From: Taibaiella koreensis
Lineage (GTDB): Bacteria; Bacteroidota; Bacteroidia; Chitinophagales; Chitinophagaceae
Assembly (NCBI RefSeq): GCF_003545715.1
Contig: NZ_QVNU01000001.1
Span: forward strand, 806,001 to 870,000
Length of the DNA: 64,000 nucleotides
Reading direction: 5' to 3'
The position numbers and the translations under genes were made by a program. Below the pieces are notes generated by a model. It searched no databases. It saw nothing but the letters and a program-made list of their open reading frames with translations, and was not told where the DNA came from. Within the stretch, counting starts at the first letter, position 1. Each line of letters starts with the position of its first letter. Below are positions 9,262 through 17,458 of this stretch, one piece after another.

Positions 9262-9293
9262 TTCGCCCCTTCCGGGCCTCCGCTATTTTTTGC

Positions 9294-9301
9294 TATTTTT
9301 G
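9294..9301 (+). promoter_or_regulatory. -7 element TATTTTTG before the DUF1015 gene
   Basis: Exact TAnnTTTG match, 31 nt before the start codon. I do not see a good -33 TTTG at the usual distance. Confidence 0.45.
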
Positions 9302-9332
9302 CCCCTCTAAAACAAAAGTCAATCCGTTTTGC

Positions 9333-10574
9333 ATGGCAAAAATAATCCCATTTAAAGGCTTGCGGCCGCCACCATCCCTGGCTTCACAGGTAGCTACCTT
9401 ACCCTACGATGTCTGCAGTGTAGAAGAAGCCCGCCAGTTCAAAGACAATCCCTATCATTTCTACCATGTCACCCGCTCCGAGATCGATCTCAGCCGCACG
9501 GTTGACGTGCACAGCCCCGAAGTGTATGAACGGGCAGCCGAAAACCTCAATGATATGATTGAGAAAGGCATCCTGGTGCAGGATAAAGAGCCTTGCTATT
9601 ATCTCTATCAATTGGTGATGAACGGACGGTCCCAGACAGGCCTGGTATGTGGCTCCTCTATCGACGACTATAACAACGGCATCATTAAGAAGCATGAATA
9701 TACCCGGCCCGAAAAAGAGCTGGATCGCATCAACCATATCAAAGCAACGCATGCGCAAACCGGTGTGGTATTCCTTGCCTATAACAATGTAGCGGCTATG
9801 GACCGCTTTGTTGCAGATTGGAAGCAGGAGCACGCGCCCGAATATGATTTTACGGCCGAAGATGGCATTCGCCATACTTTATGGGTCATTAGCGACTATA
9901 GCAAGGTCAGCATAATTACCGACCTGTTTGCCGACGATGTACCTGCGACCTATATTGCCGATGGCCACCACCGCGCAGCTTCGGCGGCCAGGGTTGCTGA
10001 GGAATTCCGCGAGCAGGGCCTTCGCATTTCCGGTGACGAATCTTTCAATTACTTTATTACCTGTATTTTTCCCGCCGATCAGCTGGAGATATTGGACTAT
10101 AACCGTGTGGTGAAGGATCTGAATGGGATGAACGCCGGTACTTTTCTGGCTGCGCTGGGAAAAGATTTTACGGTTTCGGAAAAAGGGAAGGCTCCTTATA
10201 AGCCACAGCAGCCGCATGAATTTGGCCTGTATATAAATGGGACCTGGTACCTGCTTACGGCACGCGAGGGCAGCTTCAATACCGACCCCATCGGTGTACT
10301 CGATGTGAGCATCCTGCAGCAGAATGTGCTGAGCAAGCTGCTCAACATTAATGATCCCCGTACTGATAAGCGCGTGGAATTTGTAGGGGGCATCCGCGGC
10401 CTGGCCGAACTGGAAAAACGCGTGGATAGCGGAGAGATGGCAGCTGCCTTCGCCTGCTACCCGGTAAGCATCCGTCAACTGTTTGAAGTAGCCGACAGCG
10501 GTAACGTGATGCCACCGAAGAGCACCTGGTTTGAGCCGAAGACCCGCGATGGTCTCGTAGTCTATATGATCTGA
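9333..10574 (+). CDS. DUF1015 family protein
   Basis: A 413-residue cytosolic protein of the DUF1015 (COG4198) family. It starts MAKIIPFKGLRPP, has the conserved LPYDVCS near residue 24, and carries the family hallmark YIADGHHRAASAAR near 207-220, which resembles the nucleotide-binding box of ParB/sulfiredoxin-like kinases. In many genomes this family is next to serine-biosynthesis genes; here it is not. A kinase-like activity is only an inference. A strong intrinsic terminator follows. Confidence 0.9.
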   Translation: MAKIIPFKGLRPPPSLASQVATLPYDVCSVEEARQFKDNPYHFYHVTRSEIDLSRTVDVHSPEVYERAAENLNDMIEKGILVQDKEPCYYLYQLVMNGRSQTGLVCGSSIDDYNNGIIKKHEYTRPEKELDRINHIKATHAQTGVVFLAYNNVAAMDRFVADWKQEHAPEYDFTAEDGIRHTLWVISDYSKVSIITDLFADDVPATYIADGHHRAASAARVAEEFREQGLRISGDESFNYFITCIFPADQLEILDYNRVVKDLNGMNAGTFLAALGKDFTVSEKGKAPYKPQQPHEFGLYINGTWYLLTAREGSFNTDPIGVLDVSILQQNVLSKLLNINDPRTDKRVEFVGGIRGLAELEKRVDSGEMAAAFACYPVSIRQLFEVADSGNVMPPKSTWFEPKTRDGLVVYMI

Positions 10575-10597
10575 TTTTTTTGAAAAACAATTGACGA

Positions 10598-10632
10598 ACG
10601 GTGACCGGAACTTATTCCGGTCACCGTTTTTT
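10598..10632 (+). terminator. intrinsic terminator after the DUF1015 gene
   Basis: A perfect 13-bp stem (ACGGTGACCGGAA with its complement), a 4-nt loop CTTA and a T run. Confidence 0.85.
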
Positions 10633-10640
10633 ATTTGTTT

Positions 10641-10754
10641 TGTATGTAGAGACGTTGCATGCAACGTCTCTACATACAACAGCATGCAACGTCTCTACAA
10701 CACAACACCTGCATGCGACGTCTCTACAACACAACCATGCAACGTCTCTATGCA
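10641..10754. repeat. palindromic repeat cluster, TGCAACGTCTCTA units
   Basis: It opens with a perfect 38-bp palindrome (TGTATGTAGAGACGTTGCA followed by its complement). Four units of TGC(A/G)ACGTCTCTA follow, beginning at 10660, 10685, 10714 and 10738, spaced 24-29 nt apart with CAACA-rich linkers. One unit differs by a single base. It sits between a terminator and the end of elaA, with no coding potential of its own. It looks like a REP-type or MITE-derived dispersed element; copies elsewhere in the genome cannot be checked from this window. Confidence 0.85.
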
Positions 10755-10759
10755 CAGGA

Positions 10760-11209
10760 TCATTTTGCCCGCAGCAGCATTTCAATATGGGGAATATTAT
10801 CTTCCAGGTACGCTGCGCCTACAGGCTCAAACCCCATGGATTCGTAAAAACGTTGCAGGTATTCCTGTGCGCTGATACGCACAGGTACGGCGCCCCAATG
10901 CTTTCTGATACTGTCCAGAGCCTCCTGCATCAACTGTCTGCCGATGCCTTTGCCCCGTATAGCTGTATCATTGGCCACACGGCCTATGGAAACTTCAGGA
11001 TAAGATGCGCCGGCAGGTAAGATGCGGCAATAGGCTACCGCCAGCCCCTGCTCGTCGTTGCACCACAGATGAAGCGCTGCCTGGTCTTTGTCGTCGAGGT
11101 CCTGGTAAGGGCAATTTTGTTCTACCACAAAAATCCGGCTCCGCAGCTGAAGCAGGGAATAGAGTTCGGCGGTACTAAGCGTGTCAAAAAATTTGCAATG
11201 CCAATTCAT
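10760..11209 (-). CDS. elaA: ElaA-like GNAT acetyltransferase
   Basis: A 149-residue acetyl-CoA-dependent N-acetyltransferase of the ElaA type; its acceptor is not known. The N-terminal block LYSLLQLRSRIFVVEQNCPYQDLDDKD is the ElaA signature, and the acetyl-CoA loop reads RGKGIGRQLMQEAL in place of the classic R/Q-x-x-G-x-G/A. The tail YESMGFEPVGAAYLEDNIPHIEM is conserved. I start at MNWHCKFFD; upstream codons in the same frame run through the -7 element. Its own end lies against the palindromic repeat cluster. Confidence 0.92.
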   Translation of the reverse strand: MNWHCKFFDTLSTAELYSLLQLRSRIFVVEQNCPYQDLDDKDQAALHLWCNDEQGLAVAYCRILPAGASYPEVSIGRVANDTAIRGKGIGRQLMQEALDSIRKHWGAVPVRISAQEYLQRFYESMGFEPVGAAYLEDNIPHIEMLLRAK

Positions 11210-11213
11210 GTTG

Positions 11214-11221
11214 CAAATATA
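11214..11221 (-). promoter_or_regulatory. -7 element TATATTTG of elaA
   Basis: Exact TAnnTTTG match, four bases (CAAC) before the ATG, so a leaderless transcript is predicted. Confidence 0.6.
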
Positions 11222-11258
11222 ACCGTATATAGTATGCGCATGGTAACAACTTCTTGAC

Positions 11259-11287
11259 TTTGTTTTACAGGGCATTCCTTATTTTTA
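11259..11287 (+). promoter_or_regulatory. candidate promoter of the BT_3928-type gene
   Basis: TTTG, a 17-nt spacer, then TATTTTTA, one base off the -7 consensus. The leader would be about 20 nt. Confidence 0.45.
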
Positions 11288-11309
11288 CCCCTCACTAAAC
11301 GGCGACCTC

Positions 11310-12536
11310 ATGACCCAACTCAACCCAACAGGACCTTCAGATGCAGCCCCCCGACCGCAGCGTAGCGCAGGGTTTTATCTGCTGCAGGTGATCCGCGTTC
11401 TTGTCGGACTGTTATTCATCTTCTCAGGGCTGATCAAGGCCAATGATCCTTCCGGCCTCGCTTACAAGATGGAGGAATTCTTTGAGCTGTGGCATATGAT
11501 GTTCTTTGCTCCCTATGCGCTTACCTTCTCAGTGATGATCATTGTGTTTGAGATCGTCGCAGGTGTAGGGCTGCTATTGGGCTATGCCTTCCGGCAGTTT
11601 TCGTTCCTGCTGTTGCTGCTCATGATCTTCTTTACTTTTCTTACCGGCTATGCAATATGGTACGAGCATGTGAATCATCGTGAACTTAAATGTGGTTGCT
11701 TCGGCGATTGTATCCCGCTTACCGCCATGCAAAGCTTCACAAAGGATATCGTGCTGCTGATCCTGGTCGTGATTCTTTTTATAGCAAGGAAGCATGTGCC
11801 GGCATTATACCGCAGGCCCATCAATACTTCGCTTATGATCCTGGCGTTGTTTGGCTCGCTCTATGTTCAATGGTATGCCCTTGAGCATCTGCCTTATGTA
11901 GATTGCCTGCCCTTTAAGGTGGGTAACAATATCCTGCAAAAGATGCAGCCGCCTCCCGGTGCTACGCCCGATGTTATTGAGTATCGCTACACAATGAAGA
12001 ATCTGAAGACAGGCGAGACCAAGGAGATGAGCCTGGAAGAATATACCAATTCCAACATCTGGCAGGACACCCTGAACTGGAAGACAGAAGGAGAGCCGAA
12101 AGAGACGCTTATCAAAAAGGGTAATAACACACCGGAGATTAAAGAATTTAATGTAAGCGATTATGACGGCAACGATTACACAGAGACACTGCTGAAAGAG
12201 CCGGGTTATAATTTTATTTTCTTTGTGAAAGACGTGCGTAAGGCTTCTACACGTAACCTCGACAAGCTGCGTCGCCTTTTTGCCAAATGTGAGAAGAACA
12301 ATGTGGGTTTCTACCTGCTCTCCGCCAACTCCAAAGAAGAAACGGAAAAGTTTATACGGGATAACAAGCTCAATATTTATTATTTCGCCATCGACGCTAC
12401 AGTATGCAAAACGGCTATGCGCAGCAATCCGGGATTGATGCTGATCAAAGCCGGTACAGTACAAGGTAAATGGAGCTATAATGACTACCCCGGCGACTTT
12501 GAACTGAAAGGCGAAAAGCTCCTCATCAAGCGCTAG
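11310..12536 (+). CDS. BT_3928-type DoxX/MauE protein with thioredoxin-like tail
   Basis: A 408-residue inner-membrane protein. The first 180 residues form a DoxX/MauE-like bundle of four to five helices, with FIFSGLIKANDPSGLAYKMEEF in the first loop and the Cys motif KCGCFGDC near residue 130. The C-terminal part (about 270-408) looks like a thioredoxin fold but lacks a CxxC pair. MauE-like proteins take part in disulfide or electron transfer, and a periplasmic redox role is inferred here. The gene is followed by a 51-aa membrane protein gene and then a terminator. Confidence 0.88.
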   Translation: MTQLNPTGPSDAAPRPQRSAGFYLLQVIRVLVGLLFIFSGLIKANDPSGLAYKMEEFFELWHMMFFAPYALTFSVMIIVFEIVAGVGLLLGYAFRQFSFLLLLLMIFFTFLTGYAIWYEHVNHRELKCGCFGDCIPLTAMQSFTKDIVLLILVVILFIARKHVPALYRRPINTSLMILALFGSLYVQWYALEHLPYVDCLPFKVGNNILQKMQPPPGATPDVIEYRYTMKNLKTGETKEMSLEEYTNSNIWQDTLNWKTEGEPKETLIKKGNNTPEIKEFNVSDYDGNDYTETLLKEPGYNFIFFVKDVRKASTRNLDKLRRLFAKCEKNNVGFYLLSANSKEETEKFIRDNKLNIYYFAIDATVCKTAMRSNPGLMLIKAGTVQGKWSYNDYPGDFELKGEKLLIKR

Positions 12537-12622
12537 CGGCCTATTGACATTTCTTTATGACTCGGCCGAAAACTAAAACATTACCAGGATGTTAATCATG
12601 CATAAATCAAAACTTGCATACT

Positions 12623-12778
12623 ATGTCTGGTCTATTGTATCTCATTGCTGTCATCCTGGTAATAGGATGGGTATTTGGCTTTTTCGTTTTCCACGTAGGC
12701 GGCGGATTGATCCACATCCTGCTGGTAATCGCCATCATAGCCGTGTTGCTACGGCTCATCAGGGGTGAACGGGTATAA
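12623..12778 (+). CDS. lmo0937-family small membrane protein
   Basis: A 51-residue protein, MSGLLYLIAVILVIGWVFGF at the start and LLRLIRGERV at the end. Two hydrophobic helices flank a short FHVGGGLIH turn. This matches the lmo0937/DUF5670 family of tiny membrane proteins, common in Bacteroidota and often linked to stress, though no function is proven. It ends 29 nt before a strong hairpin. Confidence 0.85.
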   Translation: MSGLLYLIAVILVIGWVFGFFVFHVGGGLIHILLVIAIIAVLLRLIRGERV

Positions 12779-12807
12779 GTGTGTGTTGCTGCCGCTCTGA
12801 TAAAGAA

Positions 12808-12840
12808 AGCAGGAGCTGCCCCGCAGGCGCAGCTCCTGCT
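12808..12840 (+). terminator. hairpin terminator after the 51-aa gene
   Basis: A perfect 12-bp stem (AGCAGGAGCTGC with its complement), a 9-nt loop, then GCTTTAAT. It shares the GGAGCTG core with three other hairpins in this window. Confidence 0.7.
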
Positions 12841-12947
12841 GCTTTAATGGTAAAGCCGGTAGCCTGAACGGAGTATTACATGTCGATCGGCGCTCGTTCC
12901 GGCAACGAAAGCATGACCTTCGGATATAAGCCTGTCGGCATGCCGAT

Positions 12948-12980
12948 AAAAAATGCCCGGAATGGGTCCGGGCATTTTTT
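12948..12980 (-). terminator. terminator of the DUF1579 gene
   Basis: A 14-bp stem AAAAAATGCCCGGA with its complement and a 5-nt loop, with A and T runs on both sides, so it can act on either strand. Confidence 0.85.
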
Positions 12981-13006
12981 ATAATGGCTGTAGCGTTGCT
13001 GTGGTC

Positions 13007-13564
13007 TTAAGAAGCACGGCTGAATTTGATCACCATCGATTTGTATTCTTTGCCTTTTGCTGTATTGTACATTTCCATTTCCTGGGTATTGTCGTCGATC
13101 CAGCGCATCGTTTGCCTTACAGGCATTGCTTTTCCTGTAGCGGGATCAGTAGTCGTACCCTTGAGTTCCAGCATTTTCTTCGTGGCATCGTATTTGCCCT
13201 CCATATACATAACGCCGGTACCCATATTATCGATCCAGGTGCTGAAGAAAACCTTGCGTCCATTGTCGTAGCCGGTAGTGCTGATGCCTTCGAAAGGCAT
13301 ACCCATCATATCGCCGGTATGTACACTGCGCTGGTAGCGGCCGCCGAGGATCATTTCATTGGTGCAGGAGGCTTTGGCCGAAGTAGGCGGTGCGCCGGGT
13401 GTCATATAAAATGTGATCTCCTCGTTCCATTTGCCATTGTCTTTAGCCATCATCTGGTGCTGTTCGCCCGGTGTCATAAAGGCCATCCAGGCCTTTTCTT
13501 CCGCTGTCTGCGCTACAGCAGAGAGGCTAATAAGTGTTGCTGAAAGTAGTAAGAGCTTTTTCAT
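13007..13564 (-). CDS. DUF1579 family exported protein
   Basis: A 185-residue protein beginning MKKLLLLSATLISLSAVAQ, a signal peptide cleaved before TAEEKAW. The body matches DUF1579: GKWNEEITFYMTPGA, LGGRYQRSVHTGDMMGMPFEG, GYDNGRKVFFSTWIDNMGTG and MRWIDDNT. The family forms a lipocalin-like barrel of unknown ligand. I set the start at the second in-frame ATG because it creates the signal peptide. It is a single-gene unit with its own promoter and terminator. Confidence 0.9.
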   Translation of the reverse strand: MKKLLLLSATLISLSAVAQTAEEKAWMAFMTPGEQHQMMAKDNGKWNEEITFYMTPGAPPTSAKASCTNEMILGGRYQRSVHTGDMMGMPFEGISTTGYDNGRKVFFSTWIDNMGTGVMYMEGKYDATKKMLELKGTTTDPATGKAMPVRQTMRWIDDNTQEMEMYNTAKGKEYKSMVIKFSRAS

Positions 13565-13580
13565 AAAATGAAGTTTTGTG

Positions 13581-13588
13581 CAAATATA
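13581..13588 (-). promoter_or_regulatory. -7 element TATATTTG of the DUF1579 gene
   Basis: Exact TAnnTTTG match 16 nt before the chosen ATG. Confidence 0.5.
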
Positions 13589-13637
13589 TTCCATTAATTT
13601 CTATGTTGTGTTTGCTTTAATAAGAATTTCATATATA

Positions 13638-13671
13638 GCAAAGGAGCTGCTCTTGCGAACAGCTCCTTTGC
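13638..13671 (-). terminator. terminator of the hsp20 gene
   Basis: A perfect 12-bp stem (GCAAAGGAGCTG with its complement) with a 10-nt loop, 25 nt beyond the hsp20 stop codon. It shares its core with hairpins at 12.8, 28.3 and 35.8 kb. Confidence 0.75.
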
Positions 13672-13696
13672 GGGATGAAAGCCGGTTGAAGGATAA

Positions 13697-14152
13697 TTAA
13701 AGGATATCGATCACTTTGTTGGTTGCGATCGAGGCCTCTTTCTTGGGCAGGGTCAGCAACAAGATGCCGTTGTTATAAGCAGCAGTGATCTTTTCTGTGT
13801 CTACCTGGTCGCCAAGTGTGAAGCTACGTTTGAAGGAGCGTTGCTTAAACTCCTTGCGCAGCCATTTACCTTCTTCTTTTTGCTCGTTTTCTTTGTGGTC
13901 AAAAGAAAGGGTCAGCACTTTATCGTTGACCTGGAGTTTGAGCTCTTCTTTGGCAATACCCGGGGCAATTACTTCAAGGGTATAGCCTGCTTCGTTTTCT
14001 TTTACATTCACGGGCACATGATAGGCATTGCGTATCCATTCGTCATGTGCGGCATCGTCGCGGAAGAAACGGGCGGCATTGCCGTTAAAAATATCTTCAA
14101 CAAGGCCATTGAAAGTACGGGGCAGGAAATGATTTGTTCTTACCATTTTCAT
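13697..14152 (-). CDS. Hsp20/alpha-crystallin small heat-shock protein
   Basis: A 151-residue ATP-independent chaperone that holds unfolded proteins as large oligomers. The N-terminal segment (LPRTFNGLVEDIF) is followed by the alpha-crystallin domain from about residue 43, with VPVNVKENEAGYTLEVIAPG, the acidic/basic loop DHKENEQKEEGKWLRKEF, RSFTLGDQVDTEKITAAYNNGIL and the LTLPKK ending. The C-terminal I-x-I is replaced by VIDIL. The start MKMVRTNHF is chosen because the family starts close to this point. It is transcribed alone. Confidence 0.94.
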   Translation of the reverse strand: MKMVRTNHFLPRTFNGLVEDIFNGNAARFFRDDAAHDEWIRNAYHVPVNVKENEAGYTLEVIAPGIAKEELKLQVNDKVLTLSFDHKENEQKEEGKWLRKEFKQRSFKRSFTLGDQVDTEKITAAYNNGILLLTLPKKEASIATNKVIDIL

Positions 14153-14270
14153 TAGATTTAAGTTTGAATTAAAATTTTTTAAGGTTACTTCTGTTTGGAA
14201 GCTGTAGAACAAATCCTGTACCACGACAATAATTGCGTCTTTTTGTCATCTTGTTGGATGTTTTAAGGTC

Positions 14271-14283
14271 AAAATGTCATTTT
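14271..14283. promoter_or_regulatory. palindrome AAAATGTCATTTT upstream of hsp20
   Basis: A perfect 13-bp inverted repeat with a single central base, about 120 nt upstream of the hsp20 start. A second TGTCAT occurs 26 nt away. It could be a regulator site for hsp20, but no known Bacteroidota heat-shock operator of this form comes to mind. Confidence 0.25.
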
Positions 14284-14392
14284 CTCTATATTTTTGAAGT
14301 GAATAATAGGCATGGGTCATGAATTTTAAGCAGAATAGCCTCATATTTAAAAAAAAACATTTCATTTTCCCGTTCTTTTTTTTGAAATTTGC

Positions 14393-14461
14393 CTTACTTA
14401 CGATGGGTTAGTAAGTAAAGCTCTGCCGCTCCGGACTTCTTCGCCGGGGCGGTTTTTTTTT
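14393..14461 (+). ncRNA. candidate small RNA ending in an orphan terminator
   Basis: A strong intrinsic terminator (CCGCTCCGG, 9-nt loop, CCGGGGCGG, then nine T) stands on the plus strand with no plus-strand gene in front of it. Just before it is a small hairpin (CTTACT, 11-nt loop, AGTAAG). A promoter-like TTTGAAATTTG is immediately upstream. A transcript of about 70 nt with two hairpins would result. The whole non-coding stretch between hsp20 and the TonB gene (about 500 nt) contains no other gene that I can support. Confidence 0.35.
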
Positions 14462-14598
14462 GTACCCATACTTATCCTGCCAGAAGAAATAAAGCAAGGT
14501 TATAGATAGCTATTGTATCCCTTGTATGTCCTGTAGTTGAAGCATCCAGCAAGCAAGTCCTGGTGATTAAAACCTGATTGAAGGCTTTATACCGCGCA

Positions 14599-14631
14599 TA
14601 AAAAAGAGAGAAGGCTTTTGGCCTTCTCTCT
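14599..14631 (-). terminator. terminator of the TonB receptor gene
   Basis: An 11-bp stem (AGAGAGAAGGC with its complement), a 5-nt loop and, on the minus strand, a run of six T. Confidence 0.85.
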
Positions 14632-14650
14632 GCATATGTTGCTAATGCGT

Positions 14651-17077
14651 TTAAAACTTGGCAGCGAGCTTTACATTGATCAAACGTGCGGTAAGCCTGT
14701 TGGGAACCGCATACAGGCGATTGCTGGTATAATCCTGTATCCATTGATACGAAAGTGTATTCTGTATGCCCAGCAGGTTGAAGACCTCCGCGCTGAGCCA
14801 TACCGATTTGAAAGCACTGAAAAAGCTGAAAGCCGGGCGGTTCTTTTTCGCCCCATCGATCAGCAATGCAGAAAAGCCTATGTCCACACGCTTATAATCG
14901 GGAATACGAAGCTGGTAGGCCGGATCAAGTCCTTTGTCGGGCGGGCTGAAAGGCAGGCCGGTGGCATACATCAGGTTAAGGAACATTTTAAAGTTTTTGT
15001 TACGGGGCAGGTAATCGGAAAAGAACATACCGAAATTGACACGCTGGTCGGTAGGTCGCGCAAAGTATTGCGAATAAGCGCCGGTAGCAGGATCAAGAAT
15101 AGCATTATCCGTTTTAAGATAACCCACGCTTACCCACGATTCCGCGTCTTTCACCAGGTCGCCGAACAGACGTACTTCGCCGCCATAAGCATAGCCCTTA
15201 CCATTGTTGTTGGCATAATAGCGTATCCGCACATTATCGTATTCGTAAGGCACCAGGTCCCATAGTTGCTTGTAATAAACCTCTGCCGTAACCTTGAAAG
15301 GCCGGTCGCCCCACATCTTGAAATTATAATCCAATCCGGCGGCGGCATGATAAGATTTTTGGGCTTTCAGTTCCGTATTCAGATTGCCCTGCATATCGCG
15401 CATCTCCCGGTAAAAGGGTGGCTGGGCATACAAGCCGGTGGACAGCCGGAAGACCACATCCCTGTTCCATTTCGGCTTTAAAGAATACTGGGCCCTGGGG
15501 CTAATGATCAACTCTTTGTTAAGCGCCGTATAGTTGGCCCTTACACCTATGGTCAGCGTCATGATATCATTGAGCAGGATATTGTCCTGGATGAAGGCAG
15601 AGAACCGTGTATAATCGAGCTGGTTGTTGGCCTTGTAGGTCTTGGCCATGCGTATAGCGCTGGTATCGTAGGGCTGGGTAAAGCCGGCCGAATCGCGGCG
15701 TTGCCATTCCAATAGTTTATCGTCTATATTGACGTAAGTAGCGTCGAGACCCCACAGCACATAGTGCTTGCCCAGGTCGTGTGTGCCGCGTAGGGCTATG
15801 GTGCCCACATTGGCGGTAAGGTAGTTACGGGCGTAGTCGTGGATCACGCCTGTGCCCAGGCTGTATTTTTCCTGTCCGAAATCAGGCTTGCCCAGGTCGG
15901 CTTCGAGCGCATAGAAAGCATACTCACCATAAATGTCGTAGGTTTCATATTCGTTGGTCTGGAACCTCGAGGCCAGCAGCTTGATCTTAGTCTTCTTCGT
16001 CGGGCGGAAAGAAAGGGAGAGGCCGGCAAAGCGGGAATCAAACTGGTCGCGCTCATTACCCTGGAAGACGGTACGCAGCTTGTAGGCTTCGTTCACAAAG
16101 CCAAATGCAGCGACGCTTTCTTCCGGCTGGAAGTTAAAGCGGTTCCGGGCATAGTTGCCAATCAGCTCCAGTTCCCAGCGATCGTTAAAGCGATAGTTGA
16201 TCAGTCCCTGAATATCGGTAAAAGACGGATTGTATTGCCCTTTGGTCGGCTGTGATTGCAACAGGTACTGGTTGGATTTCTGCCTCACGCCCAATAGATA
16301 GGTCAGCTTCTTATTGCGGGTAGCACCTTCCACATGTGCCTGTATGCCCAGCAGGCTCAGCATTACAGAGCCTGCAAATTTTTTGGGACGCTTGTAGGTA
16401 ACATCCAGCACCGACGACATCTTATCGCCGTATTTGGCTTGAAACCCGCCTACCGAGAAGTTGACGCCTGCCGTAAGGTCGGAGTTGACAAAACTCAAAC
16501 CTTCCTGTTGGCCGCTACGGACCAGGAAAGGGCGATAGATCTCGAAGTCGTTTACATATACCAGGTTCTCGTCAAAATTACCGCCACGTACAGTGTATTG
16601 CGAAGTGAGCTCATTATTGGAACCCACCAGCGTCTTCAGCAAGCCTTCCACGCCGCCCACCGGGCCCGGGTTCAGGTCCACATTCTCCAGGTTTACCACT
16701 ACGTTCCCCGCTTCATGCCGCGCCTGGTTGTCCTTTACTTCCACCTCGCCCAGCATATTGTTGTAATAGCGTTTCATGACGATGTCCCTGGTGAGCCCAT
16801 CGCCGGAAGTCGCCTTTACGGAGAAAGCTTCCGGCTCGAAACCCAGGTAGGTAATGCGGAAGCTTATTTTTTTTCCGGTAGGAATATCGATATGGTATAT
16901 GCCGCTGCTATCGGTAAAAGCGACATTATCGGTGCCGGTCTCTTCAACCGGTATTTTAAACAGAGGGACGTTGTCTTCGTCGGTGATCCTGCCGGAAAGC
17001 GTTGCTTTTTGCGCCCGGCTGGCAACGACCCAACCGATACAACAGAACAGTAGAAGTAGAGATTTTTTCAAAGGCAT
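14651..17077 (-). CDS. TonB-dependent outer-membrane receptor
   Basis: An 808-residue outer-membrane transporter. The signal peptide MPLKKSLLLLFCCIGWVVASRAQ is followed by a carboxypeptidase-regulatory-like beta-sandwich (about 25-105: SGRITDEDNVPLFKIPV...). The plug follows (about 110-230, with YTVRGGNFDENLVYVNDFEIYRP), then a 22-strand-type barrel to the C-terminal Phe. No partner SusD gene is adjacent, so a polysaccharide role is not supported and the ligand is unknown. A TTG codon 12 nt upstream is in frame, but the ATG gives the natural signal peptide. Confidence 0.93.
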   Translation of the reverse strand: MPLKKSLLLLFCCIGWVVASRAQKATLSGRITDEDNVPLFKIPVEETGTDNVAFTDSSGIYHIDIPTGKKISFRITYLGFEPEAFSVKATSGDGLTRDIVMKRYYNNMLGEVEVKDNQARHEAGNVVVNLENVDLNPGPVGGVEGLLKTLVGSNNELTSQYTVRGGNFDENLVYVNDFEIYRPFLVRSGQQEGLSFVNSDLTAGVNFSVGGFQAKYGDKMSSVLDVTYKRPKKFAGSVMLSLLGIQAHVEGATRNKKLTYLLGVRQKSNQYLLQSQPTKGQYNPSFTDIQGLINYRFNDRWELELIGNYARNRFNFQPEESVAAFGFVNEAYKLRTVFQGNERDQFDSRFAGLSLSFRPTKKTKIKLLASRFQTNEYETYDIYGEYAFYALEADLGKPDFGQEKYSLGTGVIHDYARNYLTANVGTIALRGTHDLGKHYVLWGLDATYVNIDDKLLEWQRRDSAGFTQPYDTSAIRMAKTYKANNQLDYTRFSAFIQDNILLNDIMTLTIGVRANYTALNKELIISPRAQYSLKPKWNRDVVFRLSTGLYAQPPFYREMRDMQGNLNTELKAQKSYHAAAGLDYNFKMWGDRPFKVTAEVYYKQLWDLVPYEYDNVRIRYYANNNGKGYAYGGEVRLFGDLVKDAESWVSVGYLKTDNAILDPATGAYSQYFARPTDQRVNFGMFFSDYLPRNKNFKMFLNLMYATGLPFSPPDKGLDPAYQLRIPDYKRVDIGFSALLIDGAKKNRPAFSFFSAFKSVWLSAEVFNLLGIQNTLSYQWIQDYTSNRLYAVPNRLTARLINVKLAAKF

Positions 17078-17179
17078 ATCTGATGCCAAAGAAAACGAAA
17101 AAAAACGAATTTTATTGTGGAAATCTGGTCATACGAGCCGGCGTAAAGGCTTCCTATAAGGCCGGTCGGGCGAAAGCGC

Positions 17180-17425
17180 TTAGTTCTTATTCACAGGGAA
17201 CAGGAAAAGCTTATCTTTTTCCGCCAGCAAGCGATGTACCTGCTGCTTTTTGCGGATGATCCGGTACCGTTGAAGATCTATGATCTCCGTGAGTCCGAGA
17301 TGGCACTTGGTAATGCGGACATAGGACAAGTAGTGAAGCAAATAGAGTGCTTCCTTATTGTTGACCGCAGTTATATTCTGCGGGTATTGCTTCCATATTT
17401 TCTCACTACGTCCGAACATAACCAT
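17180..17425 (-). CDS. hypothetical 81-residue protein
   Basis: Not recognised. A basic, soluble 81-residue product (MVMFGRSEKIWKQYPQN at the start, LFLFPVNKN at the end) rich in Leu, Tyr, Arg and Lys, with a likely helical middle. It lies 32 nt downstream of a small lipoprotein gene on the same strand and fills an otherwise empty gap, which supports it being real. A second ATG lies two codons in. It could still be a chance frame. Confidence 0.45.
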   Translation of the reverse strand: MVMFGRSEKIWKQYPQNITAVNNKEALYLLHYLSYVRITKCHLGLTEIIDLQRYRIIRKKQQVHRLLAEKDKLFLFPVNKN

Positions 17426-17437
17426 GCCGTTAAGGCC

Positions 17438-17458
17438 GGCAAAGCAAGATGCTTTGCC
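17438..17458 (-). terminator. short hairpin between the two small genes
   Basis: A perfect 9-bp stem (GGCAAAGCA with its complement) and 3-nt loop that begins at the stop codon of the small lipoprotein gene. No T run follows, so it may attenuate or stabilise rather than terminate. Confidence 0.35.

Noticed and set aside
10641-10754. Possible CRISPR array
   Set aside because: Units are only about 13 bp, partly palindromic, and the linkers are short (about 11-16 nt) and similar to each other. There are no cas genes.
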